From Lagopus muta (taxonomy: Eukaryota; Chordata; Aves; Galliformes; Phasianidae), in assembly GCF_023343835.1 (NCBI RefSeq), contig NC_064433.1, positions 186,396,277-186,460,276 of the forward strand: 64,000 nucleotides of DNA. Reading direction: 5' to 3'. This document shows, in pieces, positions 12,651 to 26,295 of the stretch. The notes under the pieces were generated by a model. That model was not told the origin of the DNA and did no database searches. It saw nothing but the letters and a program-made list of their open reading frames with translations. The position numbers were made by a program, and so were the translations under genes. How positions within the stretch are numbered: position 1 is the first letter of the stretch; every line of letters starts with the position of its first letter.

Positions 12651-15059
12651 TGTTTTTTGGATGTCACCGTCAATGTACGGTATCTCTAACTCTCCCTGGC
12701 AGCAACAGACTGTCCATTGAGTGAAATGGGTAACCACAGCTTTAATCTCTGTGCTTTCTAATTCAAAAAATGAGCCAACATTTTATTTTCACTCCTATAC
12801 TGCCATTGCCATCAGAAACTTTACAGTCAGTTTCACATTGTTTTGTGAATACACACAACGTGATAGCTTCTTTTGTCACTGAGGATAAGCTCCTGCTTCT
12901 TTCATATTCTGTTCTTTTCAATCAGTGTAGCTAATCTGGCCAACATTATGTTGCTAACTACTCATTGCTAAATTTAGTAAGTGCATTAATATGACCTCTT
13001 GGCAACCATCAAGCTTTCCTCCAAGTTAAAGGAATTGCACATCTCAGCTCAGGGACAGTTTGTAACAATTTAATTTTTATTTTTTATTTTTTTAATTTTT
13101 TTTTTTTTTTGACTGCTGATTTTCCTCTTTGAAGCAGATATTCTATTAATAGTATTGGTCCCATTCACTATGACTTGACTTCTCTCATGCCAAGATTTTA
13201 TTCACACTTAAAGTTCAATAAGTTGAGGAATTTAGTTGAAGATAAGTTTTGCACTTTATAATACCCCTCCATTTCAGCTCCTATGAACTCCAAGCAACAT
13301 TTACTGCTTCTTCCCTTTATTATTTTACGTCTTCAGACTGCTTATTTTGTATATGCCCTCTGCTTACTCACATTTTCTCAAGTCTACAAATTACCTTTGG
13401 CCATTTTTGTGGGTTGATATTATGGCTGGCTGCAATCTATCAGATAACAAATTGGTCTTTAATGTAAAACTAAAAAATAAAATGCAGCATTCTTCTTCAA
13501 TGTAGAGAAGACCTTGGGATCTTTGTCTTGCTGAAAGTGCTCTCCTCTTATAGAACAGTATAGAAAACAAGGTCCTTACTAACTCCCCTCCCCTCCCCTA
13601 ATGAAATAAGAAAAGTAAATCCACGTGGAAGCTTCAGTGACTTTAATGGTAAAGCAACCCCACCCTTCAGTGGTAATTGCCTCACTGTCTCAGACTATTT
13701 AAACTACATTGTGGTTACCAGTAACAGAGACAGTTTACCTCACTGTGTTATCTGTAAGAAAGTGAGCATCTGAGTGTGAGATAACACAAAAGTTCACAAA
13801 ATTTGCTGTGATTCTAACAGTGCTTTGAGATTTAAGTAAAAAAAAAACAAAAACAAAAACAAAAAACTGAGGATACTGCACCTGAAGTATAGTTTCAGTG
13901 CTTGTAGCTGATACAAAGGAGCTAAGTATGTGTATGTCCTCAGAAGTGAGTATGAGGAAGGAGTCCTCCCTGGATAATCAAACTGAAAAAGAAAGGGAAA
14001 AAAAATCTTTTAAAATGTCTATAATTACAATGGTAGGATTAGAAATCATTCTTGACACAAAGAGATGTGCACTGTATATACTATTAGTCATGTAACACCC
14101 TTTTGAGAGGTATCTATCGTAGGGCAGTTAAAGCCTGATGTACTGGAAAGATGATTCGTTAGTTTTTATATAGAAGACAGATTCCTGCATCAGATGGAAA
14201 TACATTATGTATTATAGCTTTTTTCATCATTATGTATTAATATATTCTAGTCCTGGCTATTCTAGAATAATATATTCCAGAGCTGACATACCCTTCTTGT
14301 AATGGAGAATTTTTCCATAATGCTGACCTATTATAAAGAAACTAGATGCTATCTCATGCATTCATGTAACATTTAAATGAATTTATTCAAATTGCTAAAA
14401 ACTTTTCTTTAGTTCCTCCCAGTAATAAACTATTAAATGTTGTAGTGACAAGAACTTATAGACTCTTTTGTGCTAATGTATTCCACACCCATGGAGTAGG
14501 AGCATTTTCAGGACATTTATTTGCAGATTAATTTATCTAACTGCAGTGAAGGTTCTTATTCCTTTATCAGAGCTGAATTTTTTATGCTGCAATCGGTGCA
14601 ATTGTGTTGCACTGTGAGTAGCACAGGGAGACAGTGCTTGTGAGTCAGATTGCCCTGACTTTAGCAAGACTACTGTGAGCACACTAGAAAATGGGGAGCA
14701 ATAAGCAGTAAAATATGCAGATAAGGATTCAAGCACAGAGAGCATCTCTGTTGATAAGAGGGGCTGCCTAATGCCTCCCTGTCAACCAAGAAGCATCAGC
14801 AGGCTGCTACTTCGATTGACAACATCCCTGCTGTAGAACCAGTTAGTCAGCCCTGCAAGGAGAGGTTTTGCTGCTGCTGCTTTGTTCTCATGCACTGCAG
14901 AGGGGTGGATAGAGTTATGAATGGAGAGATTACTCCCCATGTTGTCAGTCTTGAATGAAAAATGAAAATTAGAAGTCCATGCCAATGGTTGGTATTAAAT
15001 CTCCACAGCCCAATAGTTTCTCACTTTCCACCATCTGCACTCACTGTGAGTACAGCATG
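12651..15059. other. Intergenic, no gene seen
   Basis: Holds a T-rich block at about 13073-13110 and an (AAAAAC)n stretch at about 13838-13866. Otherwise nothing recognisable. Confidence 0.6.
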
Positions 15060-15755
15060 GTGGTGAACCTCGTGAAGTTCAGAAAATGGAAATGTACCTT
15101 ACCTTTGGTAACAATCTCAGGCACCAGGAAAAGCTGGAACTCAATCTGGAAAGCACTTCTGCAAAGAGACTTGAGAATCCTGGCAGACAAGTCGAACAAG
15201 ATCCAGCAGACGATACCTTTGCAGAGATCAACAGCCTCCTGGGCTGCATTAAGCAGTGTCACCAGCAGGTCGAGGGAAGTGATACTTCCCCTCTGCACAG
15301 CACTGGTGCACAAATGCAGTGCTGTGTCCCCTCACGGGCTCCCTGTGGACCTATTGGAGTGAGTTCAACAAATGGCCATGAAAATATCTGAGGGCTTTGA
15401 GGGTCTTACATATGAGGAGAGGCAGAGAAAGCCATGACTGATCAGCCTAAAGAAGAGAAAGCTCAGAGCAGTATTATCAGTATGTGTAAATAAGAGAAAA
15501 GAAGATGGAGCCTAACTCTTCGTGGTAACATCGACTGATAGGACAAGAAGCAACAAACACAAGCAGAAATGCAGAAAATATTACACAGTGAGTGTGAACA
15601 AACAATGGGAACAAGTTGCCCAGACATGCTGTAGAGTCTCCATTCATGAAGGTATTCAAAATCCAAGTAGACAAGGATCTGGGAAACCAACTCTAGCTGA
15701 TCCTGCTTTGAACAGAGGCTTAGATGGGGCAGTATTCTGAGATGTCTTTTCACCT
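15060..15755 (+). mobile_element. Old CR1 LINE fragment
   Basis: Diverged copy covering more of the element than most here: AACCTCGTGAAGTTCAG, ATCCTGGCAGACAAGTCGAA, CAGCAGGTCGAGGGAAGTGA, GAGTTCAACAAATGGCCATG, TTACATATGAGGAGAGGC and TTGCCCAGACATGCTGTAG. The 3' tail is lost or unrecognisable. Open frames overlapping it are remnants or chance. Confidence 0.78.
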
Positions 15756-15879
15756 CAACACCCTCCTTGATTTTAGGTGCAGAGTACAAACAATATAAAA
15801 AAACACTTTTGCCCACATTTATACTGCAGGATGTGACGTTAAACACTCTCAAAATTTGCACCTTAGCAGTTCTGAAAGG

Positions 15880-17725
15880 AAGTAGTTTAATGCCAACTCC
15901 AAGACAACTGCCAAATCCTTGCAGGACATATATGTCAGCCCCAAATTATAGGTCTTATAGGACCCTGAAAGCTCCATGAGATCCCCCTGCCCATACCTCA
16001 CCCTTTTTGAGTTTGATGAGACCTTGTCCCCTAGTAACTGCAGTGGTCATGTAAAAAGGAATAGGTGACACAGGCACCTTCCTTGGTTTGCCAAAAGCTG
16101 GCTCCATAGGAGGTGGTGACATTAGCCCCAGTGATTACAGTGGCCATGTGCCGCATCATGGTCCTGAAGGCAGCTGGAGGATGTACAGGGCATGGACATC
16201 AGGAGCTCCACACCTCTCACCATCGCTGTGTAAAGCTTATCCGAGATTCAAAACAATGAAAAAGATTCTCAGAATAAAGGTTCTGTTTATGAACATATTG
16301 GCTGCTTTGTGTCAGGGAATTTACTTACTGCCCTTTTTTCCTCCTATATGCACTGATATAACACTGATATAAGCATAACATGTGTCTGTCCAAAGCAGTG
16401 AGCTGCATGGGTTACTGCAGGGCTCCCCACTGGCCAGCTGCCTGCAGAGGCCATCCCCTGTGCATTACCCCAGCTGATAATTTTCCCAAAGAAATGCTCC
16501 TGTCCTCACCCTGATTTGTCTGCCAACAAGTGATCAACACTCTACAGGACAGGTAAGTCAGAATCTAACTGTACTCCTGGGTTCCTCAGGAAATCGCAAG
16601 CTCTCTAAGACACCCCTGCCCCTCCTCCAACACTTTGCCCTGGGCTTTCTGAGGCCTGACCCACAGATGGTCATTGTAACAGCCCTAGTGACTGCAGTGA
16701 CCATGTCAGATTGGCTTGGTGACACAGACAGACCCATATGGTCATGGAAAATACTATCAGATGAGCAACCCAGTGAGCAGGGACACGCATGGTCAGATAG
16801 GTCAGGGAAGCTGAGCATGTGGCTGCCTTCTTGTTACTTCTGTGTCTTGCACAGGGATGGAACCAGATCACAAGATATGCTGGACCTCTGATTCCCAAAC
16901 AGCTAACATTCTCTACAGGAGAGATAAGCCAGACTTCAGTTGTACTCCTTCTCAGTACAAGTGGTCAACGCTCTACTGAAGCGGTGAGTCAGCCCCAAGC
17001 TTTACTCCTTAATCCTACAGGACCCTGCAGGCTCCATAAGATCCCCCTGACCCTACTGTACCTTTTTTTGTGGGGTTTGCTGAGACCTGGCCTCACTGCA
17101 GATGAGTCATAGTGACTGCAGTGGCGATGTCAGTTCTGAGCTGGTGACACAGGCATCTCAAGATAGCTACAAAACAGGCTGGCAGATGAGCTATCTGGTG
17201 AGCATGGGGAGGGCAGTACAGGGAAGCAGGACAGGAAGCTGCGCCTTGTTTCTTTTCCTTAGCCCTCCAGGTGGACATGAGGACACAGATGGAAGCAGAT
17301 ACTATTGTATTCTGACCCAAGACAACTGCCAAGTTTCTGCAGGACAAATAAGTCATCCCCTCACTGTACTCCTTTTGGATTCTACTGGAAACCACAGTTG
17401 TTTAAAAAACCTCTACCTGTATCCTAAATTTTTTGCCCGGTTTTCTGAGACCTGGCCCCAGAGGAGGTGTTATAAACCCTGTCGATTGCAATAGATATAT
17501 AAAAAGGAGTTTGTGACAACCCCATAAGGCTATGGAAATGACTGGCAGACAAGCAAACCAGCGAGGAGAGCCATCAGGGGAGAACGGGGCAGAGAAGCAG
17601 GGCAGGCAGCTGTTTCTTTGTTACTTCTCATGTGTCTTGCAGACGAATGTCCACACATGGATGGAACAGGAACTCTGAGCATGCTGCACTTCTGATCCCA
17701 AATCAGCTGCCCATACTCTACCGCA
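15880..17725. repeat. Degenerate tandem array with ~0.4-kb unit
   Basis: A diverged block recurs with anchors near 15902, 16528, 16898, 17323 and 17701 (for example GACAACTGCCAAATCCTTGC against GACAACTGCCAAGTTTCTGC). Each is followed by a GTAAGTCAG/AATAAGTCA-like stretch, in two copies by an AGGACCCTGNNGGCTCCATRAGATCCCCCT segment, and then by a TAGTGACTGCAGTGGCCATGTCAG-like segment (16032, 16687, 17110). I do not recognise the family. Open frames of up to 130 codons here occur on both strands and show no shared protein. Confidence 0.65.
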
Positions 17726-18305
17726 TGCTTAAATAAGCTATGAGCAGACTGCTCCTCACCTTCCTACCCTCAGCAGACACAGGCTGCACCTTGTGTGAGA
17801 TGGCCCCATCCCCAAGATTGCTCTGTAAGCAGAGCACTGGTGGGTCCCCGTCACAGTGGGTGGGTGAAGGCACACACTGAGATCTCAGGACTGTCACGGG
17901 GCTTTGGGTTGGACAGCATGCACATGGAGCTGGGAAAGGCCCAGGCATGCAGGCCAGGGGTCTCTGTGGTGGTGGAAAGTGGCTGATGTGGCTATTGATT
18001 TTCTTGTCCTTGATGATCACAGCCTGAACAGAGGCACAAACACACCACAGCCCCCTTCAGGCAGCAGTATCTGAGCTCATACATGACAATGAGCTAAGGA
18101 AGAGGAAACCTCACAGCCCTGGTCTGTACTGCACCATGGTCCTACAGGCAGTTTAAGTAAGTTATTACATGATTGCGAATTCAAGAAAGAAGGTCTGAAC
18201 CCTAAGTTTCACTCATTAAGAACTTGCAGCATACAAAACATACATAAACATACTGTGTACAAGGTCATCACTACATATGCACATGGATACACATTCACCT
18301 ACATC

Positions 18306-18440
18306 GCAGAATCATAGAATGATAGAATGGCCTCTGTTGAAAAGGACCACAATGATCATCTAGTATCAACCCCCCTGCTATGTGCAGGGTCACCAACCAG
18401 TAGACCAAGCTGCCCAGAGCCATATCCAGCATGGGGTTGG
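18306..18440 (-). mobile_element. CR1 LINE 3'-end fragment, reverse
   Basis: CAGAATCATAGAATGATAGA, then a diverged TTGAAAAGGACCACAATGAT, CCCCCCTGCTATGTGCAGGG and CCAAGCTGCCCAGAGCC. About 135 bp. Confidence 0.85.
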
Positions 18441-21400
18441 ATATATCAGTGGGGTTGCACTGTTTTCTGTATTAGAAATGCAGAAACTACGAGAGTAGTC
18501 GTTTTATTTTATTTTAATATTACATTCTTTGTGAGATCAAATAAATTTTTCATCAAACAGTCGGAAATGTCATGAAGAGCCTTTTCTTTACCAGCAGTCC
18601 AGCCCAGAAACCTTCTGAAGAAGGCATCAATCTACCAGTTGCCCTTGGTTCAGTGTGAATTCAGAACCATCTGATGAAATGCCTTTGGGTTCACTAGAGT
18701 TACTCTAGTGTACACTAGAGTACTACAGTGGCTCCGAACATCTGGAACCTCCCAGTTTTAGTGACATTTCCCTTAGTGACAGACTTAGAAATAGCTTCAT
18801 CACGCATAATTACTATGGGATGAGTTAAAATATGGTATTATTGCTTCTTTTGTGCAGCTAGTGTTTATTTTGTAGCTGATAAATTCCCTGGACTAAATTA
18901 CACCCTTGGATAGAAAAAGGCTATTACAAAAATGAATGGGAATTTGACATGGTCATCAAAGGATGATAAGTAGCCCTCAGGGAAAACACTATAAATATAT
19001 ATTGTTTCTTCTACTGTTTAATCCCACTAATTAAGAAATCAGAATGTTACAGTAAAATATTGATAATAAACAGATGCATTTACTGAATGACTGTTGCAAG
19101 TTTGGTTTCTAAAGCTAACGTACAAAGCAGTGAACCTAGGATGCCTAATTAGGTGTTATTATCAATTGCCCATAAAGCAGCAGAAGTGTGACAAATCTGC
19201 TAAAAGCCACTTCTATGTATGAAACATGTTGTATCTAACTTAGCAGGTAATACACTGATCTTATTGGCACACTGCATTCTCCCCATTTGCTGCGTTGAAA
19301 TATTTTTCTTGTCAACTTTTGTGGACATCATCAAAATGTCAGTGTTTCTAACAGCCATGGACATCTTAGGTAGAACTCACTAATTTTAGCTATGTTGTAG
19401 GAGGCAGTCACTCCAAAGTCTCCAGTTATTCACTGTACTCTACACTTTCAACTAAAGTGAGTAAGAAGTTGTACCATACAACTGGACTCTGAGAGATGTG
19501 AAAACTAAAGTCAATAAAGAATAAGGATACTAGAACTGATGACTAATATGCAAATGATCTGTTTGGTCTCCTATTTAGGTTGGTGAGATCTCTAAGTTTT
19601 GAATATCAGATCGTCTACATTTTTCAGTGCTTAAAGAGATGCTTAAGTTAAAAAAATCTGTGTTAGAAAAGCGTAGGCCAAATTTTCTTGACAAGATATT
19701 TACTCCCCAGCATGACCTGGAAGCACTGTATTTCACTTCTGTGGATTCCTCTCAAATGACTGCAGTTAAATGCATCATCTGTTGCTTTTTCAGGGAAGAA
19801 AATAATTTTAAAAGGTTTGTTTGTGCTGAATCAGGAGGCACTGGTAGGAAGGTGCCCTGTATTTCTTACTCCCTTTGAAACATATCAACATCATACGGGC
19901 TGAGGACCTGACACATAAAAAAAGCATCTTGCTTTTATAAATTCAATTGAATGGAAGTGATTGCTGTTGATGTTTGTTTTGTTCAACATTGTATTAACTT
20001 TAAGCTCCAACAAAAATATTTGTCAAAAGTCGTTGGAGTATTTCGAATACCTGTGTCCCAGGCCAGAGCTATAGCCATTAATATGTACTAGGAGCATCTT
20101 TACGAGGCTTTATCTCAAGTCTCTGAAGCCAATTTTACAGTGAATGAGATCTGGCCTGTGTGCAACTCACTAGTAATGCACTGCACTGAAAGTGCAATGT
20201 ACTTTGTTTGTCAAAAGAGAGTCAATACGCAGAGTTCAGTCAAAGGGAGCAAGAAGTAAATTTCCCAAGACAGCAACAAATCCACAAGTCTTGCTCTTTC
20301 TGCAAGAAGCCCAACAGCACAGGCTGTTCCTGAAAAATGTTATTTCATTACACGCAAGAAGTAGTGCAAAATCTGTTCCATCTCTCTCCATGAAGATGAT
20401 GCCAGAACAAACCTAAAAGCCCTACAATACAAATCATCAAGACATCACATGCTAGGAGAAAGTGATGACATACAGAAACACTTCTGTATACAATAATCTT
20501 TCCAGCTACTAATATGATAGTTTTTGCACTTTTGAAACAGGCATATTTAAGACATTCAGTGAAATACACCTTTGGACAATAAATAGTTGATATATAATCC
20601 TATTGATGTCATTTGCTTCAGCAGTAAGCCTTTTCTGTTTCAGAAAGCAAAGGGTGAGATTCTGTCTCAGAAAACAAATGGCTTAGAACAGAAGCACTGT
20701 CTCCTTATAGAGTTTCTCTGGTCTATCGTGTTTTTCTCTGTTCTTTTCTCCAGATCTCTCAAGGTCAGACTTTGAATATTCCAGAATGAAGAATATGAGT
20801 GCTGCGTATTGAGAAAGACTGTTGAATTTCTCTGGTAAGGCATTTCTTCTCAGATTCAAATCCTTTCACTCTGAAATATTTTGCTTTCTTCCAGTTCTTA
20901 TTGTCTTCTGTGTTTATCCATTTTGCACAGCAGTCAATCTCTTAAATCCGAATGATTTACAGAAGTTATTTCTTGGATCAGAATTGGTCCAAGTATGAGA
21001 AACTGCAGACCTCCCTGACAAAAGAGATTTTTCTCAAAAATACATCTGGGCTTTGAAGAGTCAAAAGTTGAATTCTTGGTTGACTCAAATTGTAGCAAGC
21101 AATATTTAGCCTACAGACTCCACGCCATCATTTGACAGCAGCCTGTAAGTCTCTACACTACCTATTTCATCTCTTCTCTTTCTTTAGGTTCATTTCTTCC
21201 GTTTCTTGACCCTTTATCCTGTTCACCATCTAGAGAAGTTGGTAAACATCACACTCAGAGATCTAAAGTGTACTTGTGTGGAAAACTGGAACAGATTTTA
21301 ATGAGAAAATGAGGTAGACTGCAGTAATTGAATAGTGTTTGGCCAGGCAAATGTACTGAGCAACCATTTGCTTAAAGACGAGCTCCTTTTATTTCCTTTC

Positions 21401-24400
21401 TCTCAGTTTTTCTAAGCCTGTTCTTTCCTAGTACATTTTGATGCCTTCCACTCTCTGCCCTTGTTTCCTTCTCACCTCTGCTGAAACAGGCATTACTGAA
21501 GTGGTTCCCTAAGCAATATCACTGCAATTCTCCAGAAATCCCCAGGGTTCCCTTCTAGATGTTAGGAAGGTCTGACTGCTGCTCACACAACTCTGCCTTT
21601 GAAATCTGTCCATCCCTCACGGTGCTAGCTTTTGTCACTTTCTCATTCTGTTAACTGCTATATCCAGCAGTTTATTATGGTCTGTTCATCCCAGCAAGAC
21701 CCAGTCTGCACACCTTGCCAGGGTCATTTTTACTCATGAACAGTTATCCTTGAGATTGATTTCTCTACTAGGATTCACTTTCGTGGAGTAAAGGGTACTC
21801 TGGAGTTAGCTTTCTGTGTACAGCACCGCTGCACATCCTTCACCTGCACAGATTGAATGAGTGTAGTAAAGGTGATATTCATTTCACTTAAAATTTAAAT
21901 ACTCAGTAATAGGTCATCTAAGTAGGCTAAATTCTGGTGACTCCACTAAATGCTTCATAGGCAAAGAAAAATGGACAATTCTTGATTTGATTTAATCCAT
22001 TCCTCATCCCATCCTCAATAACTTAAGAGGCATTGGCTAGTTTGTTCTGAAGAGAAGTTAGATAGATAAGTGATCTCACATTCAAAGGATTCAACTCTAA
22101 GTGTACTTGGGACAAATAAATCATATAAATTGGCTCAAACATTAATTAGAAGTCATTTTCTCTTCATCATTTTTTCAAGTTAAGTAATTTATCATCTAGA
22201 TTCGATTGCTGTTTCAGATTTGAAACACCCTCCCAAAATTTTCCCCAAATTCTTGTCTTTGCAGTCATGATTTGTTACAAAACTTGAGTACTCATGCTGC
22301 TTACACTATGGAACTTTTGATTAATACTTGTTTTAAATAAAAGAATTAAACCATAAGCTTAAAATGAGTGCAGTGAAATGAATCCATCAGTCAAAGTAAC
22401 AGCATGTTAACATTGTTGGATAGAAAATGCTTCATGTGGAGTTTGTAGTTAATATAAAAGGTGACTGTGAGTAATCTGATCTGAATTCATGAAAAAACAA
22501 AATAGGAAATCTGCCTCTAGGGAAAACTTCTAGCTTGTGAATTCACTTCTCCCCAAGCAAAATGTGACCCCCTGAAGTAGGCAGGTTATAATCAGAGTAA
22601 CTAGAGACTACAGACATTAGAGGGATATGTGGGGAAGATATAAGGTCAGACAAATAACTACAGGAGAGCATTTTTCATTACTCTTTGTGATCAAAATTAT
22701 GTATTCATCCATCTAGGAACTTGGCCATTGAACCTTTTATTGCACTTTCTATCTTGACATTTAGAAAATGCCTCTTGATTAAGACTTCAGCAGTATTTGG
22801 ATGGCTGTACCTGAACAAGCTCTTGCTATAGTCATATTACATGTGAGCAACTAGCAGGATAGATTTTTCCAGATTTAAACACATGCTTAACTGTTAATCT
22901 TCAAATGATACAAAACAGAGACAAAAAGGAAAACCAAGGGGTCGTTTTGGTTGCCACAAGGTCATTATCACTTCATGTTTTGAACTTGTGTCTTCTTCCA
23001 GGACTTGTCCTGCTATTCAGGACTCTCTCACTTGCTTTACCAGGGTTTAAAGAGAACCCATGCAGAAGGATGGCTGTCTCCAAGCAATACAGTCTTTGTG
23101 AATGACATTTTGCAAAATAACTTCTCAGGCAAAAGTGCACTTGATCTGAAATCAAAATGTAGAAACAATATTGTTCACCTTGATGAAATTATCGAACAAT
23201 AAAAGGATGAAGTGATTCATTATGCTTTTTATTGTTGTTCTCATATTTTGATCACGTAATTTGATGACTTACGTATTCCAAAAAAATTATTTTTCTGAGT
23301 GTAAAATACATTCAAGGTAGCAAGTCATTCATATTGCTTATTTCAATAATGCAGAAAATTTCTAATTCAGAAACTATTATAGAAACATTTTTCAACCATT
23401 CTGAATTTTTAAAAAGATTAAAGTATCAGAATTTCTTGCAGAACTGAATTCCTATTGTTTAGCCTTCCCCAATTAGGATTCAAACCATGCCAACTGGCCT
23501 TCTAATTGACAAAAGTAAATCATAAATACAGGCCAGAAGAAGGGAAAATTATATAGAGCCAGAAAGTGCTTCCTACCAAGTTTCTCACTCCAAAAGTCAC
23601 AGAATATTTTCTTTTTCAGCCTATTATCCTGGAAGAGTTCCCAAATGAACTCCCAAGTCAGTTGGTCTCCCTAGAAAGTACTGGCAAACTCTGCCTGAAA
23701 CATGGTTAATATTTTAAGGATTGTTGGGTCTTCATTTTCTAGCCAACGTTCCTGCTTTCTCTGGCACTGCAAGATCTCTCAGCTAAATCAACTTTTTCAA
23801 CCTGCAAATTGAGGAAAATTAGAGGTGAGACACTGTAAAATACATGACTGAAAGCAAAACAGTTACAATTTGCATCTGTTTAAAAGAACCTGCAACAGAA
23901 ACTTTCATGTTCTGCTTATCTTTCAGGGCAGAGAAACATAAAGTTGTGGGGACAAAGAAGATCTTGTCTGTATACTGGTGTTTTGGTTTTTTTTCTTTAC
24001 TACAGTGTCTGCACATCATTGTTAGGTCATCTGGACAAACAAGAACATTTATCTCTTGGGCAAAATATATTAATGCAAGTCTCTAGACCTGGAAGGCAAA
24101 TCTGTACTTCTTGCAAAGCATGACAGACAAATTCTTATTCAGTATTTGTGGATGAATTCTAGGCTTATGTGCCCATCTACTGGTTCTTTTTGGGTTCATT
24201 GTAAAGGTTTGTAGTTGAAAGGGCAAAAAAATCACACTTCAGGCAACAGATCTTGTGAGCTAAGCATATTAATTGTAAATTAATTAATTTGTGAGCCCTC
24301 ATAGCAGCATAATTATTCAGTGATTATTCCCTTACCTTATATCCGGGAGTGTGGAGCAACAGCAAGTAAGACTTGAAGGAGAGACAGGAACAGAACCACA

Positions 24401-24602
24401 AAACTCTAGCATTTCACTGTTTTGTTTGTTTGATCTGGTCTTTAAGTGGTTCTAAAACATACAGAAAGATGCCACTTCTGCAGGGTGACGTTCTGCTGTT
24501 GCCATCCCCATCCTCACCCTATTCTGGTCTCATTTGGTATCCACAACTGCAAATACTGGGTGAGACTATGTGATCTATAGGATCAGAATGAGTAAAGTCA
24601 GC
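18441..24602. other. Longest repeat-free intergenic stretch
   Basis: About 6.2 kb of AT-rich DNA without a recognisable CR1, gene or RNA; contains the palindrome at 18702-18721. Short open frames on both strands look random. Confidence 0.6.
18692..18721. repeat. Palindromic CACTAGAGT cluster
   Basis: CACTAGAGT occurs at 18692-18700, inverted at 18702-18710 and direct again at 18713-18721. Positions 18702-18721 form a perfect 20-bp palindrome. Confidence 0.95.
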
Positions 24603-24930
24603 TAGAATCACAGAATCACAGAATCACAGAAGTGTAGGGGTTGGAAGGGACCTCCAGAGATCATCGAGTCCAACCCCCCTGCCAAAGCAGGTTCCCTACA
24701 CCAGGTAGCACAGGTGGGCATCCAGGCAGGTCTTGAACATCTCCAGAGAAGGAGACTCCACCACCTCCCTGGGCAGCCTGTTCCAGTGCTCCGTCACCTC
24801 ACTGTAAAGAAGTTCTTGCGCATGTTTGTGCGGAACTTCCTATGCTGCAGTTTCTGGCCGTTTCCCCTTGTCCTGTCTCCACTCACCACTCAAAAGAGTC
24901 CGTCCTCGCCATTCTGCCATCTGAAATCTG
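24603..24930 (-). mobile_element. CR1 LINE 3' fragment, reverse, well preserved
   Basis: Three clean AGAATCAC tail units, then GGGGTTGGAAGGGACCTCCA, GATCATCGAGTCCAACCCCC, CCACCTCCCTGGGCAGCC and CTGTTCCAGTGCTCCGTCAC, fading near a CTCAAAAGAGTCCG motif. Confidence 0.92.
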
Positions 24931-26295
24931 AAATCTGGCAAGCACTGCAAACTCCCTTCATGCCAATTCAATCACCTGGAATTGTAGTCTTGAAAGTAAT
25001 ACCTCACTACACCAATACACTTTGCAGCTAAGTTTTTCATATATGTTTTGCACTTGCTTATACACAGCAATGAATATGTCATGTTTACCTGCCAGTAACT
25101 GAGGAGGACTCTTCAGAATTATGCATTTTAATGTTTGGTGGGTTTTTGTGTTTATTTAGTTTTTGGTCCTAAATGTGCAAGACTTGAAGTGTGTCTAGTA
25201 ACAACTATCAGATTACAGGCATTAGACTCGTCATAAATGAACCAAGTGGGGAAAACTTTTTAAGTCAACAAGAAGGGTGTGAATTGGACCCTTCAGAAGT
25301 GTAAAAGATAAGTTAATCTTTAGAAATGAGACAGAGTCTAATGCAAAGTCATGAAGATGCCCGACATCACAAGATAAGATGTTAGTTGCAATTTGACCTT
25401 TTTGGTAGCAAGATTAGGAACTGACAAACACGTGGTGGAAAGTGCTGACAAAAGTAACACGAGCGAACAATAAGATCACCTAAAAACTGACAGTAAAACC
25501 ACCGATTAGGATTTGTCTCATTCTTTCAGGGTGCTGTTCTTTCACTCTGTGTCACATCTTTGTTCTTCCTTTCTTCGAGCTGTGGTTGCAGGTCATGTGA
25601 AAACAGCAATGAGACTCCCATTACCAGACAGCCGGCACAGTCTTAGGCTTCAAAGAGTGGAAACTCTTCTATTGATTCATAGTTTTTTTCTACACATCTT
25701 GATAGTCTAATTTTGTAGCAGAAGTCTTTGTGTGGGGGGAAAAAAAAAGCCATCAAAGGCGTTCAGGCTGATTCAGCACAAGTATGACTGCGTGCAGTAT
25801 GTTCTGCTGCCTGGTTCGGTAGAATCAAAGTCACAAAATCAAGTCATCATGGGTGACCTGTGCTCCTGTGCTATTCATGGTTTGACAACACAATGGAAGG
25901 TACCATTGCCCACTCTGGACACACGGTTAAAGAGCCTTTTGTCCCATGCAGTTGTTTCTTCATCTTGAATAACTGGTACTATTCTCAGGAGTTAGAAGAG
26001 AAAGTCCTTGAAATCCTCTGAGAATAACCCCCTGGTATAGCTTTGGTGAGTGGAAGCATCCTGTGTTTATTAGCACCATTTGTAGAGTTGATAAAAAGAA
26101 AAACTGCCCTGAAGGAGCTATTTGCAAACATTACACTTACATAAAGGATCTAACCTCATGGGGTAGTGAATCCTGCATCGGTCTGACCCATATTTAAGCA
26201 TCTAATGAGTACATTTGTGTTGATAAAACAGAATTCCCCAAAACAAGCTGAAGCACTTTCCACTGCTGGTTTCCTCTGCCCCTGTTATCTGTTTT

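Noticed and set aside
14979..15362. Overlapping open frames of 90-127 codons on both strands
   Set aside because: They largely overlie an old CR1 copy and do not follow its coding frame.
17102..17494. 130-codon open frame in the tandem array, with others on both strands nearby
   Set aside because: The frame is not shared between repeat units, and overlapping frames on both strands indicate slightly GC-richer non-coding sequence.
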